From Marinobacter sp. BGYM27 (lineage in GTDB: Bacteria; Pseudomonadota; Gammaproteobacteria; Pseudomonadales; Oleiphilaceae), in assembly GCA_025153445.1 (NCBI GenBank), contig JANZNS010000005.1, positions 248,001 through 312,000 on the forward strand: 64,000 nt of DNA, read 5' to 3'. How positions within the stretch are numbered: position 1 is the stretch's first letter; the number at the start of each line of letters is the position of its first letter. The notes beneath the pieces were generated by a model, which worked only from the letters and a program-made list of their open reading frames with translations, was not told the DNA's origin and ran no database searches. Below, in pieces: positions 55,113 to 64,000 of the stretch. A program made the position numbers and the translations under genes.

Positions 55113-55592
55113 GCTTCTTTACCGGATTTTAGATTCGCAGGGATTTGAGTAGTTCCATTCCCTGATTAAACGTGGTTCCCCGTGATGCTGTTTTCAAGAC
55201 ACAGGCACAATAAAAACTGCACAACCCGCAGGATTCGTAAAAACAGGGGCCTGTATCCATATTAACGCCTAGCCCACCCTCACAACCAGCGTTGTTGCGA
55301 ATGAAAATATCGCAAAACGCTACGAGTACCGCCGACACCCGACCGCGAATAATTTAAAACCTGAAGGCACAATTCACCTCACAGAAATGCCTGTTTTGAC
55401 CCGATTTTCAACCACCCGTGAGCACCCGCAACAGTTTTGCAGCGCCCTCTATTGACTCTGTGCGAATATTGGTCAAGAGTACAAGATGTAATGTGAAATT
55501 ATGTCAACTGCGGTGCCGACCTTGCCTTCGGCCCGTTGCCAATGAATTTTAAAAGCAATAATAAGACGAGCAGGAAAACAAGGGAGTGGATC
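55113..55592. other. Divergent regulatory region clpS / cspD
   Basis: About 480 bases, A/T-richer than flanking genes. Near 55454, TTGAC and a later GTCAA (55475 region) form a spaced inverted repeat just upstream of cspD, and the first could be a -35 element, but no firm -10 is placed. A 69-codon minus-strand frame at 55129-55338 is not supported (see rejected). The long leader before cspD fits the growth-phase control known for this gene pair, an inference. Confidence 0.45.
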
Positions 55593-55904
55593 ATGCCTCA
55601 AGGCAAAGTGAAGTGGTTTAATAATGCCAAGGGTTATGGCTTTATTATTGAAGATGGCGGCAACGAAGACCTGTTCGCCCATTTCTCAGCAGTCCAGATG
55701 GAAGGCTACAAGACATTGAAGGCCGGACAGACGGTCAGCTTTGACAAGAAGCCCAGTGACAAAGGCACCCATGCGGTGAACATCGTTCCACTGGATCGCC
55801 TTGAGAAACGTGAGCCGTCACACAGTGACGCGAGCAGTTCCGATGCCGAATCGGAGCTATCAGAGGGCGCATCAGGACCAACACTCCGCGCTGCCCACGG
55901 CTGA
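55593..55904 (+). CDS. cspD: Cold-shock-domain protein CspD
   Basis: A 103-residue protein with a complete cold-shock domain: GKVKWFNNAKGYGFIIEDGG (RNP1 KGYGFI), DLFAHFSAV (RNP2), then a Ser/Asp/Glu-rich tail of about 35 residues. CspD of E. coli binds single-stranded DNA and inhibits replication in stationary phase. The start at 55593 has GGGAG upstream; the frame is open back to 55536. It is divergent from clpS, the classical arrangement. Confidence 0.93.
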   Translation: MPQGKVKWFNNAKGYGFIIEDGGNEDLFAHFSAVQMEGYKTLKAGQTVSFDKKPSDKGTHAVNIVPLDRLEKREPSHSDASSSDAESELSEGASGPTLRAAHG

Positions 55905-56122
55905 CAATCTCAAACGCAACACCATGCGAATGCTCATGCCAGATTACGGACGCCAAAGCACACTCAGCCGATGGCGTTAACAGGATCCGGCGATTCCCGG
56001 AGCGCGTAAGCACGCTCTGAAACCGGCAAAGAAGGCAACAAAGGTTCTACACGAACCCAATTTTACTGCCTGACACACAATCACTGCCGGTTCTTCTATA
56101 ACATATCCCGAATACAGTAGAG

Positions 56123-56147
56123 CGGCGCCCACGAGGCGCCGTTTTTT
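56123..56147 (+). terminator. Intrinsic terminator downstream of cspD
   Basis: CGGCGCC and GGCGCCG pair around a CACGA loop, followed by six Ts. It lies about 220 bases after the cspD stop, farther than usual. I see no gene in that gap. Confidence 0.85.
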
Positions 56148-56276
56148 CTTGTAGTATCAATGATACCCTACGCCCTGTTTCATCCGCCTGGTTGTCGCAG
56201 TATTCGAATGACCACCTGTGCCGAAGCCTTTGATATACGTGATAATCAGCTGACTTACCTTTCTTAAAGACGCGAT

Positions 56277-56897
56277 ATGGCCCGACTTATACTGCTCAAC
56301 AAACCGTTCAACTGCCTCTGCCAGTTTACGGATGACCGTGGCCGCTCCACCCTTGCAGATTTTATTCGAACTCCCGGCGTCTATCCTGCGGGCAGACTTG
56401 ATTACGATTCAGAGGGGCTCCTGCTGCTCACGGATACCGGCGCCCTGCAACACCGTATCGCTTCGCCGCAGCTTAAGATGTCCAAGACATACTGGGTTCA
56501 GGTTGAAGGCGATATTTCCGACGAGGCCCTGTCTCGGCTATCTTCAGGTGTCGATCTCAAGGATGGCCCAACCCGGCCAGCCAAAGCACGGCGCCTGAGC
56601 GCTCCGGATCTCTGGCCCCGCAACCCGCCGGTCAGGCAACGGCAAAACATTCCGACCAGCTGGCTTGAACTGACCATTACCGAAGGCCGTAACCGGCAGG
56701 TGCGCCGAATGACCGCCGCCGTCGGGTTCCCCACTTTGCGGCTGATTCGACAGCGTATCGGCGACTGGTCGCTCGACGACCTTAAACCGGGCGAAAGCCG
56801 GACGGTCGATGTGTACATGCCATCCGCACCGGCAAAACCTGCCAAACGTGGCAAACCGGCGAACAAAAGCGGATCCTTCAAAGGAAAGCGAAAATGA
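56277..56897 (+). CDS. rluE: 23S rRNA pseudouridine synthase RluE-type
   Basis: An RsuA-family pseudouridine synthase that modifies 23S rRNA (position 2457 in E. coli). It has 206 residues. No S4 domain is present, as in RluE. The family start is [20 protein letters not shown], and the catalytic-Asp motif is [25 protein letters not shown]. Then comes [12 protein letters not shown], and [25 protein letters not shown] is the C-terminal hallmark. The tail is Lys/Ala/Pro rich (about 190-206). It overlaps nudJ by four bases. Confidence 0.93.
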   Translation: MARLILLNKPFNCLCQFTDDRGRSTLADFIRTPGVYPAGRLDYDSEGLLLLTDTGALQHRIASPQLKMSKTYWVQVEGDISDEALSRLSSGVDLKDGPTRPAKARRLSAPDLWPRNPPVRQRQNIPTSWLELTITEGRNRQVRRMTAAVGFPTLRLIRQRIGDWSLDDLKPGESRTVDVYMPSAPAKPAKRGKPANKSGSFKGKRK

Positions 56898-57349
56898 CCT
56901 GGAAACCCCACGCCACAGTTGCAGTCGTCGTTGAACAGGATGGTCGATTTCTGATGGTTGAAGAACACAGCGATGGCCGGGTGGTCTATAACCAGCCGGC
57001 AGGTCACATCGAACAGCATGAATCCATTCTCAATGCCGCCCGCAGGGAAACCCTGGAAGAATCCGGTTGGCAAGTTGAGCCCACTGACTTCATGGGGCTC
57101 TACACCTTTGAGGCCCCCAACGGCGCGACCTACTATCGTCTGTGCTTCGCAGCCAAAGCCATCGAGCACATCAGTGATACTCTCGACGACGATATTATTG
57201 CCGCCCACTGGCTGAGCTACGACGAGATTTGCAAGCGTCGACAAGAGCTCCGCAGCCCTCTAGTCATCAATTGTATCGACGACTATCTGGCAGGGAAGCG
57301 CTACCCGCTTGAAATCATCACGGACAAGATCGGCATGGACGCAAACTAA
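56894..57349 (+). CDS. nudJ: Nudix hydrolase, NudJ-like
   Basis: A 151-residue Nudix hydrolase. The Nudix box is [23 protein letters not shown] (about 37-59) and matches GX5EX7REUXEEXGU with all Glu intact. E. coli NudJ dephosphorylates thiamin pyrophosphate precursors and other nucleotides; the length and the location just before mnmA support a NudJ-type assignment, though the substrate is not proven. Start ATG overlaps the rluE stop by four bases. Confidence 0.9.
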   Translation: MTWKPHATVAVVVEQDGRFLMVEEHSDGRVVYNQPAGHIEQHESILNAARRETLEESGWQVEPTDFMGLYTFEAPNGATYYRLCFAAKAIEHISDTLDDDIIAAHWLSYDEICKRRQELRSPLVINCIDDYLAGKRYPLEIITDKIGMDAN

Positions 57350-57448
57350 GACCACCCTGCCCGATCCTGGCTGCAAAACTACGGATCACCCTGGGGCGGC
57401 AAAGCTGATAGAATGCTGCCAAATTCTGCCTCGATTCCGTTATTTTTT

Positions 57449-58597
57449 ATGAGCACCAATACGACTGACTCCGGAAACTCTCCTCGCGTTATCGTCGGCA
57501 TGTCCGGCGGTGTCGATTCCTCCGTTGCTGCCCTGCTGTTGCTGAAGCAAGGCTATGCAGTGGAAGGCTTGTTCATGAAAAACTGGGATGAAGACGACGG
57601 CACAGAGTACTGCACTGCAATGACGGATCTTGCAGATGCACAGGCCGTCGCTGACAGCATTGGTATCACCTTACACACCGCCAGTTTTGCTGCGGAATAC
57701 TGGGACCGGGTGTTTGAGCACTTTCTTGAAGAATACCGCGCTGGCCGCACGCCCAACCCGGACATCCTGTGCAATAAAGAAGTAAAGTTCAGGGCCTTCC
57801 TCGACTACGCGATCACCCTGGGTGCTGATTACATAGCAACCGGCCATTACGCACGCAGACAGCTCACCGAGTCCGGTGAAGCCCAACTACTGAAGGGGCT
57901 CGACGCCAATAAGGACCAGAGCTATTTCCTGCACGCGGTATCGGGTGACCGTATCGCCCGGACCCTTTTCCCGGTGGGCGAAATCGAAAAAACCGAAGTC
58001 CGCGCCATCGCCGAAGAAGCCGGCCTGGTGACCCACGACAAAAAAGATTCAACCGGCATTTGTTTCATCGGAGAGCGCAAGTTCCGTGACTTCCTGAAAC
58101 AATATATCCCGGCTCAGCCAGGCAATATCGAGACACCGGAGGGCCAGGTCATCGGCCGCCATCAAGGCTTGATGTACCACACCATAGGCCAGCGCCAGGG
58201 CCTCGGCATCGGTGGGCTTAGCAACTTCAACGACGACCCCTGGTACGTTGCCGAGAAAGACCTCGATCGCAACATACTGGTCGCGGTGCAAGGCAAACAG
58301 CATCCACTGCTGTTTTCCCGTGGTCTAATCAGCGGCCCTGTCGACTGGGTGTCGGGCAAAGCACCGGCGCAGGAATTCCGCTGCCATGCCAAGACCCGCT
58401 ATCGCCAGCCTGACCAGGCTTGCACTGTAACGGTGACTGAAGTGGGTTGTCGGGTTGTGTTCGACGACGCCCAGCGCGCAGTAACGCCCGGCCAATCGGT
58501 CGTATTCTACGATGGCGACAACTGTCTCGGTGGCGGCGTGATCGAGACGACGTGGCGCGATGAGTCCGCTGCGGTCCCGACGGCAACGTCGGCCTGA
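57449..58597 (+). CDS. mnmA: tRNA 2-thiouridylase MnmA
   Basis: MnmA places sulfur at U34 of Glu, Gln and Lys tRNAs. It has 382 residues from ATG 57449 ([20 protein letters not shown]). The PP-loop is [18 protein letters not shown]. The catalytic cysteines are in [12 protein letters not shown] and [31 protein letters not shown] is in the central domain. No clear Shine-Dalgarno is seen for this ATG or for the in-frame one at 57413; I chose the one that gives the normal family N-terminus. It is followed by hflD and purB, a very conserved order. Confidence 0.95.
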   Translation: MSTNTTDSGNSPRVIVGMSGGVDSSVAALLLLKQGYAVEGLFMKNWDEDDGTEYCTAMTDLADAQAVADSIGITLHTASFAAEYWDRVFEHFLEEYRAGRTPNPDILCNKEVKFRAFLDYAITLGADYIATGHYARRQLTESGEAQLLKGLDANKDQSYFLHAVSGDRIARTLFPVGEIEKTEVRAIAEEAGLVTHDKKDSTGICFIGERKFRDFLKQYIPAQPGNIETPEGQVIGRHQGLMYHTIGQRQGLGIGGLSNFNDDPWYVAEKDLDRNILVAVQGKQHPLLFSRGLISGPVDWVSGKAPAQEFRCHAKTRYRQPDQACTVTVTEVGCRVVFDDAQRAVTPGQSVVFYDGDNCLGGGVIETTWRDESAAVPTATSA

Positions 58598-58662
58598 CAC
58601 CAAATCTGGCAGCCCAACCCGGCTCTAATAAATTCAATCAGGCTACACCAAGTGAGGTAACG

Positions 58663-59304
58663 TTGAGTCGCTCCCTAGAAGAACAAACGCTGGCACTAGC
58701 TGGCATTTTCCAGGCTGCCGCATTGGTTCAGCAACTGGCTCATCGAGGCCAGTGTGCGCCCTCAACTCTGGAAACCTCTATAGGCTCCCTGTTTGCGACC
58801 AACCCACCCACCACACTCAGTGTTTTTGGCGAACTGAAGGATTTGCGTGAAGGCCTGTCGGTTGTGAGCAAGCTGCTGCAAACCCAGAGCGGCCAGCAGG
58901 ACATCGAGATCCTGCGCTACGCCCTGAACCTGATTCACCTGGAAGCGAAGCTGCGCAAACAGCCCGATATGATCGATATACTCGGCAGTCGTATCAAGCA
59001 GGCCAGGCACACGGCGGATCACTTCGGCTTCAGCCACATCAACCTGATTAATAACCTGGCGTCAGTCTACACCGATACCATCAGCACCTTCCGCCTGCGC
59101 ATTCAGGTCACCGGTGACCCCAATCACTTGCGCACCGAAGAAACTGCAGCGCGCGTGAGAGCGTTGTTGCTGGCCGGCATTCGCTCTGCCGTATTGTGGC
59201 ACCAGACTGGCGGGCGACGCTGGCATCTGGTGTTTTATCGCAAGCGGGTTGTGGAATGTGCCCGGCGTCTGTCTGAGCAAGCCAACCAGTCCGTCTTCCA
59301 CTGA
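58663..59304 (+). CDS. hflD: HflD-like high-frequency lysogenization protein homolog
   Basis: A 213-residue all-alpha protein of the HflD/YcfC family. It contains EEQTLALAGIFQAAALVQQLAHRG at the N-terminus and QDIEILRYALNLIHLEAKLRKQ in the middle, then the C-terminal AGIRSAVLWHQTGGRRWHLVFYRKRVV hallmark. E. coli HflD sits at the membrane and affects lambda CII stability; the role in other bacteria is unclear. The start is TTG 58663 with GAGG just upstream. It lies between mnmA and purB as in E. coli and Pseudomonas. Confidence 0.92.
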   Translation: MSRSLEEQTLALAGIFQAAALVQQLAHRGQCAPSTLETSIGSLFATNPPTTLSVFGELKDLREGLSVVSKLLQTQSGQQDIEILRYALNLIHLEAKLRKQPDMIDILGSRIKQARHTADHFGFSHINLINNLASVYTDTISTFRLRIQVTGDPNHLRTEETAARVRALLLAGIRSAVLWHQTGGRRWHLVFYRKRVVECARRLSEQANQSVFH

Positions 59305-59358
59305 TCGGTTTTCCACTGATTCCCGGCCCCAACTGGTGTATCCTATAGCCCATTTTAA

Positions 59359-59499
59359 AGAGGGTATTGCAAAACGACCGCGCTCGACCAAGCTGCGCTG
59401 AAAATCCGTTCAGAATGCGCATTTACTTAACGTAAACTGCGCTTTTCGCGAATTTTCGCCTTGCCTGACCGTCGCTCGCGACGCTTTGCAACACCCTCT
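59359..59499. mobile_element. MITE-like palindromic element
   Basis: A stretch of about 141 bases between hflD and purB has terminal inverted repeats: AGAGGGTATTGCAAAACG (59359-59376) and, on the other strand from 59499, AGAGGGTGTTGCAAAGCG, 16 of 18 identical. Inner parts also pair: GCGCATTTAC (59416 region) with GTAAACTGCGC, around the short palindrome TTTACTTAACGTAAA. No reading frame is present. The whole element can fold as one long imperfect hairpin. I see no clear target-site duplication and no second copy in this window. Confidence 0.6.
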
Positions 59500-59571
59500 C
59501 AAACTTGATGGCGCCGCCCCGCGAGCCCGCAACTGGCGTCACTGGTATTGTCCAACTGCTCCAGCGCATGA

Positions 59572-60954
<1,383 letters not shown>

Positions 60955-60955
60955 T

Positions 60956-62113
60956 ATGCAAATCCCAGGTGGACTCGACGCAGCTGAGTTTCTGCGTGAC
61001 TACTGGCAGAAAAAGCCGCTGATCATCCGACAGGCCTTTCCGGATATGGAAAGCCCTGTTTCTCCCGACGAACTGGCCGGGCTCGCCTGTGAGCCCTCGG
61101 TTGAATCGCGAATCGTCATTGAGGATGACGACGGAAAGCCGTGGCAGCTTGAGAATGGCCCGTTTGAGGCAGATCGCTTTCAGTCATTACCTGAAACGCA
61201 CTGGACCTTGCTGGTTCAGGGGCTTGATCACTGGGTGCCGGATCTTGCGCCACTGCTCGACCGGTTCCGTTTTGTGCCCAACTGGCGACTGGACGACATC
61301 ATGGCCAGCTTTGCGCCAGAAGGCGGCAGCGTCGGCCCACATTATGATCAGTATGATGTGTTCCTGCTGCAGGCTGAGGGCCGGCGGGAATGGCACTACG
61401 GTGGTCACTGTGACGAGAAGTCTGCGCGGGTCGACGGCACACCCCTGCGCATTCTTCGGGACTGGCAACCTGAGCATACCTACACGCTTGAACCGGGCGA
61501 TATGCTCTATATTCCACCGGGGGTTGGCCATCATGGCATTGCGCGCGGCGACTGCATCACGCTTTCCGTAGGATTTCGCGCACCGAGCCACGACGATATA
61601 CTGACCGGCTTCAGCGATTTCCTGTGTAATCTGCCTGGCGCCGAGCAATTGCTCCGCGACCCTGACCTCGTTCCCCAGGAGAACCCGGGCGAGATCAGTG
61701 CGACAGCATTGGATAAAGTTGCGGATATCGTGAACGCTGCCCTTGGTAACCGCGAACAACTTGCACTCTGGCTGGGCCAGTACTCCACAGCGCCCAAGAA
61801 CAGTGAGATTGTCTCACCTCCGGAAGAAGTCTATACAGCAGAGGATTTGCGGGACGCTCTGAATGACGGCGAGCAGCTTCGCTGGAACGAAGGCTCCCGA
61901 TTCGCCTATCATGACTTTGATGGCGCAACAGCGCTATTCGTCGATGGCGAGCGCTTCGTTCTCAAGGGAGACGCCAAACGGATCGCGCCCCTGCTGTGTG
62001 CCGGCCATAGGCCTGATCCACAGCAAATGACGCTGATGGCAGAAGACCAGGCACTTTCCGGCCTGCTGGTCACACTCATCAATCAGGGAAGCCTGTATCT
62101 GGAATGCGACTGA
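60956..62113 (+). CDS. roxA: Ribosomal protein arginine hydroxylase, RoxA/YcfD type
   Basis: A JmjC/cupin 2-oxoglutarate oxygenase like E. coli YcfD, which hydroxylates Arg81 of ribosomal protein L16. It has 385 residues from the ATG at 60956, one base after the purB stop. The N-terminal DYWQKKPLIIRQAFP motif is typical. Iron ligands are H129 and D131 (GPHYDQYDVFLLQ) and the histidine of PPGVGHHGIARGDC (about 192). The C-terminal winged-helix-type domain ends with LMAEDQALSGLLVTLINQGSLYL. It overlaps the next gene by 10 bases. Confidence 0.93.
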   Translation: MQIPGGLDAAEFLRDYWQKKPLIIRQAFPDMESPVSPDELAGLACEPSVESRIVIEDDDGKPWQLENGPFEADRFQSLPETHWTLLVQGLDHWVPDLAPLLDRFRFVPNWRLDDIMASFAPEGGSVGPHYDQYDVFLLQAEGRREWHYGGHCDEKSARVDGTPLRILRDWQPEHTYTLEPGDMLYIPPGVGHHGIARGDCITLSVGFRAPSHDDILTGFSDFLCNLPGAEQLLRDPDLVPQENPGEISATALDKVADIVNAALGNREQLALWLGQYSTAPKNSEIVSPPEEVYTAEDLRDALNDGEQLRWNEGSRFAYHDFDGATALFVDGERFVLKGDAKRIAPLLCAGHRPDPQQMTLMAEDQALSGLLVTLINQGSLYLECD

Positions 62114-63069
62114 AGATCCGCAAATACAGCTGGCAACTGGCGCCCTCGGCCGTCAGGGAGATCCGTCAGGCCGTCTTTATTGACGAACAGGCAGTGCCTG
62201 CAGAGCTGGAGTGGGATGATACCGATGAAATATCGGATCACTATATCGGCCTGACCCCGGACAACACGCCGGTTGCAGTCGCGCGGCTAGCTCCCTCCAT
62301 TACAGATGCTGCCCATATCGGGCGGATGGCGATTCTCAAGGACTTTCGGGGAATGGGGCTCGGTGAGCAGATGCTGCGGCACGTGATCGCTGACGCTGCG
62401 CCGGAGTTCGACAGCCTTTACCTGAGTGCCCAGCAATACGCAGTACCGTTTTATCAACGGGCCGGGTTCCATGTTTGCTCCCTGCCCTATGATGACGCCG
62501 GCATACCACATCTTGCTATGCGCTGCTTCGCTGCCAGGCAAGTTCTTGCAAACGTTGGTGGCGCATCAATGCCCACAATTGCCGGGGAAGACAGCAACAC
62601 CTGGCACTTCTCCAGCGAAACGGATCTTTGCGACCTGACCGACACACTGGCAGGCCAGGCCCGGCAACGCCTATGGATCTACGAACGGCACCTCAGCCAT
62701 GAGATTTACGATCGCAAGCGCTTGCGGGACCTGATCTCGGACCTTGCCCGAAGCCATCGCAATGCTGAAATTCGAATACTGATCCATGACGACAAACCGC
62801 TGGTGCAACGCCGGCATCAGTTGGTCGAACTGATGCGGCGTCTACCCAGTAAGATCGAGCTACGCCTGGTGAATCCGGATTACCCTGTGGAAACCCAGGC
62901 CTTTTCGATAGGCGACAGGGAAAGCGTCAGCTACCGACACTCTCTGGATAGCCCTGTTGGCTGGACGCGATTCAACGATACCGGGCGGGCGAAGCTACAG
63001 AGCGAGGCATTCCAGCGCATGTGGGATAGCGCGCGTCCTTCGGTTGAACTGCGCGAACTTCCGATTTAA
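62104..63069 (+). CDS. GNAT acetyltransferase fused to a C-terminal domain of unknown function
   Basis: A 321-residue protein. Residues 1-145 are a GNAT acetyltransferase of the ElaA-like kind: VREIRQAVFIDEQAVPAELEWDDTD, acetyl-CoA-binding loop GRMAILKDFRGMGLGEQMLR, then FYQRAGFHV. Residues about 165-321 form a second domain with LWIYERHLSHEIYDRKRLRD and RILIHDDKPLVQRRHQLVEL; it looks like a degenerate phospholipase D-type fold (no HKD motif), an inference. It overlaps roxA by 10 bases, so purB-roxA-this gene appear to be one transcript. The acceptor substrate is unknown. Confidence 0.82.
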   Translation: MRLKIRKYSWQLAPSAVREIRQAVFIDEQAVPAELEWDDTDEISDHYIGLTPDNTPVAVARLAPSITDAAHIGRMAILKDFRGMGLGEQMLRHVIADAAPEFDSLYLSAQQYAVPFYQRAGFHVCSLPYDDAGIPHLAMRCFAARQVLANVGGASMPTIAGEDSNTWHFSSETDLCDLTDTLAGQARQRLWIYERHLSHEIYDRKRLRDLISDLARSHRNAEIRILIHDDKPLVQRRHQLVELMRRLPSKIELRLVNPDYPVETQAFSIGDRESVSYRHSLDSPVGWTRFNDTGRAKLQSEAFQRMWDSARPSVELRELPI

Positions 63070-63094
63070 CGCCAGCCTCCGCACCAGCTGTCGA

Positions 63095-64000
63095 TCAGTG
63101 ATCCTGCCCTTCGAATGGCCGACCAAACTCGGCAAACTCCGCATCCACTTCAGCAGCAACATCCATGATCAGACGTCGTAACCACTGATGATCAGGGTTG
63201 TGCTGAAGTAATGGACTCCAGGCCATTTTCAATTCAAATGGCGGAATCTTGAACGGCGGAACCTTCACCACCAGTTGCGCGTTGTGTCGCTGAAGCCAGG
63301 CCGCTCGGCTGGGCAGCGTCGCAATCAAATCATGCTGCTCTGCCAGCAGCATTGCGACCTGATAGTGACGGGTGAATACAGAGATATTTCGCTTACGCCC
63401 CATCAGAGTGAGCGCTTCATCCACCCAGCCCAAACGCTGCACATCCTTTGGATTCACCCCGACCCCCACACCGAAACCCGTTTTGCTGACCCAGATGTGA
63501 CTGGCATCCAGATAGGTATCGAGAGTAAACGGCTCACTCAGGATTGGGTTGTGCGCGTTCATCAGGCAGGCAAAGTACTCGGTCCACAAGGTTTTCTGGT
63601 GGAAGGACTGGGGCAAGGTATCAAACCGGTTGATCGCCATATCGAGGCGCCCCTGCTCCACGTCAAGAAAGCTCACGTCGCTGGGGGTCAATACATCCAG
63701 GGTGACATACGGCGCTTCCTGACGGATGCGGCGCAAAACCCGGGGCATCAGGCAGGACTCAGCGTAATCACTCGCCATAATCCGGAATACACGCTGACTC
63801 TCATCAGCCGCAAACTCTGACTTGGCCTGCACCGCACGTTCGATATCCGCGACTATATTACGCACCAGGGGCTTCAGCTCCAGCGCGCGTTCGGTAGCGG
63901 TCATCCCCTCGCTGGTCCGCACCAGCAAAGGATCGCCGAACAAATCGCGTAGTCGCCGAAGGCCGTTACTCATTGCGGGCTGAGTGATCCCCAGATGATT
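63095..64000 (-). CDS. LysR-family transcriptional regulator, N-terminus cut by window edge
   Basis: A LysR-type regulator whose 5' end lies beyond the right edge; the frame stays open to 64000 (301 residues visible). The visible helix-turn-helix part reads NHLGITQPAMSNGLRRLRDL, then FGDPLLVRTSEGMTATERA. The effector domain follows (about 90-301), with AVQAKSEFAADESQRVFRIM and ASDYAESCLMPRVLRRIRQ. It resembles the NodD/LinR/PcpR-like subgroup. The target genes are not in the window; the convergent GNAT gene is 25 bases away. Confidence 0.9.
   Translation of the reverse strand, partial: NHLGITQPAMSNGLRRLRDLFGDPLLVRTSEGMTATERALELKPLVRNIVADIERAVQAKSEFAADESQRVFRIMASDYAESCLMPRVLRRIRQEAPYVTLDVLTPSDVSFLDVEQGRLDMAINRFDTLPQSFHQKTLWTEYFACLMNAHNPILSEPFTLDTYLDASHIWVSKTGFGVGVGVNPKDVQRLGWVDEALTLMGRKRNISVFTRHYQVAMLLAEQHDLIATLPSRAAWLQRHNAQLVVKVPPFKIPPFELKMAWSPLLQHNPDHQWLRRLIMDVAAEVDAEFAEFGRPFEGQDH

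Noticed and set aside
55129-55338. 69-codon minus-strand frame between clpS and cspD
   Set aside because: Cys-rich but no Shine-Dalgarno or family features, and it lies in a divergent promoter region; treated as chance.

Overview
The window looks like chromosomal DNA of a free-living, polarly flagellated marine gammaproteobacterium close to Marinobacter and Pseudomonas. This rests on gene content and order, not on any database search: the flagellar rod/hook operons have sigma-54 type promoters, class II ribonucleotide reductase is split into two genes as in Pseudomonas aeruginosa, and several blocks keep Pseudomonas-like order (lolCD / comEC-exbBD-lpxK-Trm112-kdsB-PTP-murB; aat-bpt-infA / clpA-clpS // cspD; nudJ-mnmA-hflD-purB). 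Almost everything is core genome. I see no integrase, transposase, phage gene, CRISPR array, tRNA or rRNA.

Layout. 1-9.8 kb: flagellar genes on the minus strand, flgBCDE and then flgFGHIJK (flgK runs off the left edge). Each transcription unit has its own sigma-54-like promoter, and an intrinsic terminator lies between flgE and flgF. 9.9-19 kb: a nitroreductase, an Mpo1-like membrane protein with a MASE2 adenylate cyclase (CyaB type), queF, a two-gene ABC-2 exporter, two lipoproteins, a degenerate DUF3391/HD-GYP protein and a small PilZ protein. 19-28.4 kb: an iron(III) uptake pair fbpAB behind a Fur-like box, an acyl-CoA synthetase, a small zinc-ribbon membrane protein, a TrpX-type ABC importer and a FilA-like secreted protein. 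28.4-31.9 kb: split nrdJ with an NrdR-like box inside its promoter and a structured leader.

31.9-43.4 kb: envelope biogenesis (murB, a low-molecular-weight phosphatase, kdsB, Trm112-like, lpxK, msbA, exbD, exbB, comEC; then a DUF2062 gene, lolD and a single lolC-type permease). 43.5-52.1 kb: a PilZ protein, the two-step agmatine-to-putrescine pathway (aguA, aguB), a lone MoxR ATPase, trxB, aat, bpt, infA and a DUF6091-like solute-binding protein. 52.4-64 kb: clpA/clpS diverging from cspD, then rluE, nudJ, mnmA, hflD, a MITE-like palindromic element, purB, a RoxA-type ribosomal oxygenase, a GNAT fusion protein, and a LysR regulator cut by the right edge.

How the genes connect. Aat and Bpt add leucine to proteins to make N-degrons, ClpS recognises these and ClpA unfolds the substrate for ClpP, so a nearly complete N-degron pathway sits within 6 kb. 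lpxK, msbA, kdsB and murB serve lipid A, Kdo and peptidoglycan supply. AguA and AguB give putrescine. Several proteins point to cyclic nucleotide signalling (one adenylate cyclase, two PilZ proteins, one probably inactive HD-GYP). The best targets for a second look are the MITE-like element upstream of purB, the nrdJ promoter and leader, the overlapping inverted repeats after clpA, and the degenerate HD-GYP protein. I did not find an obviously new multi-gene defence or metabolic system.
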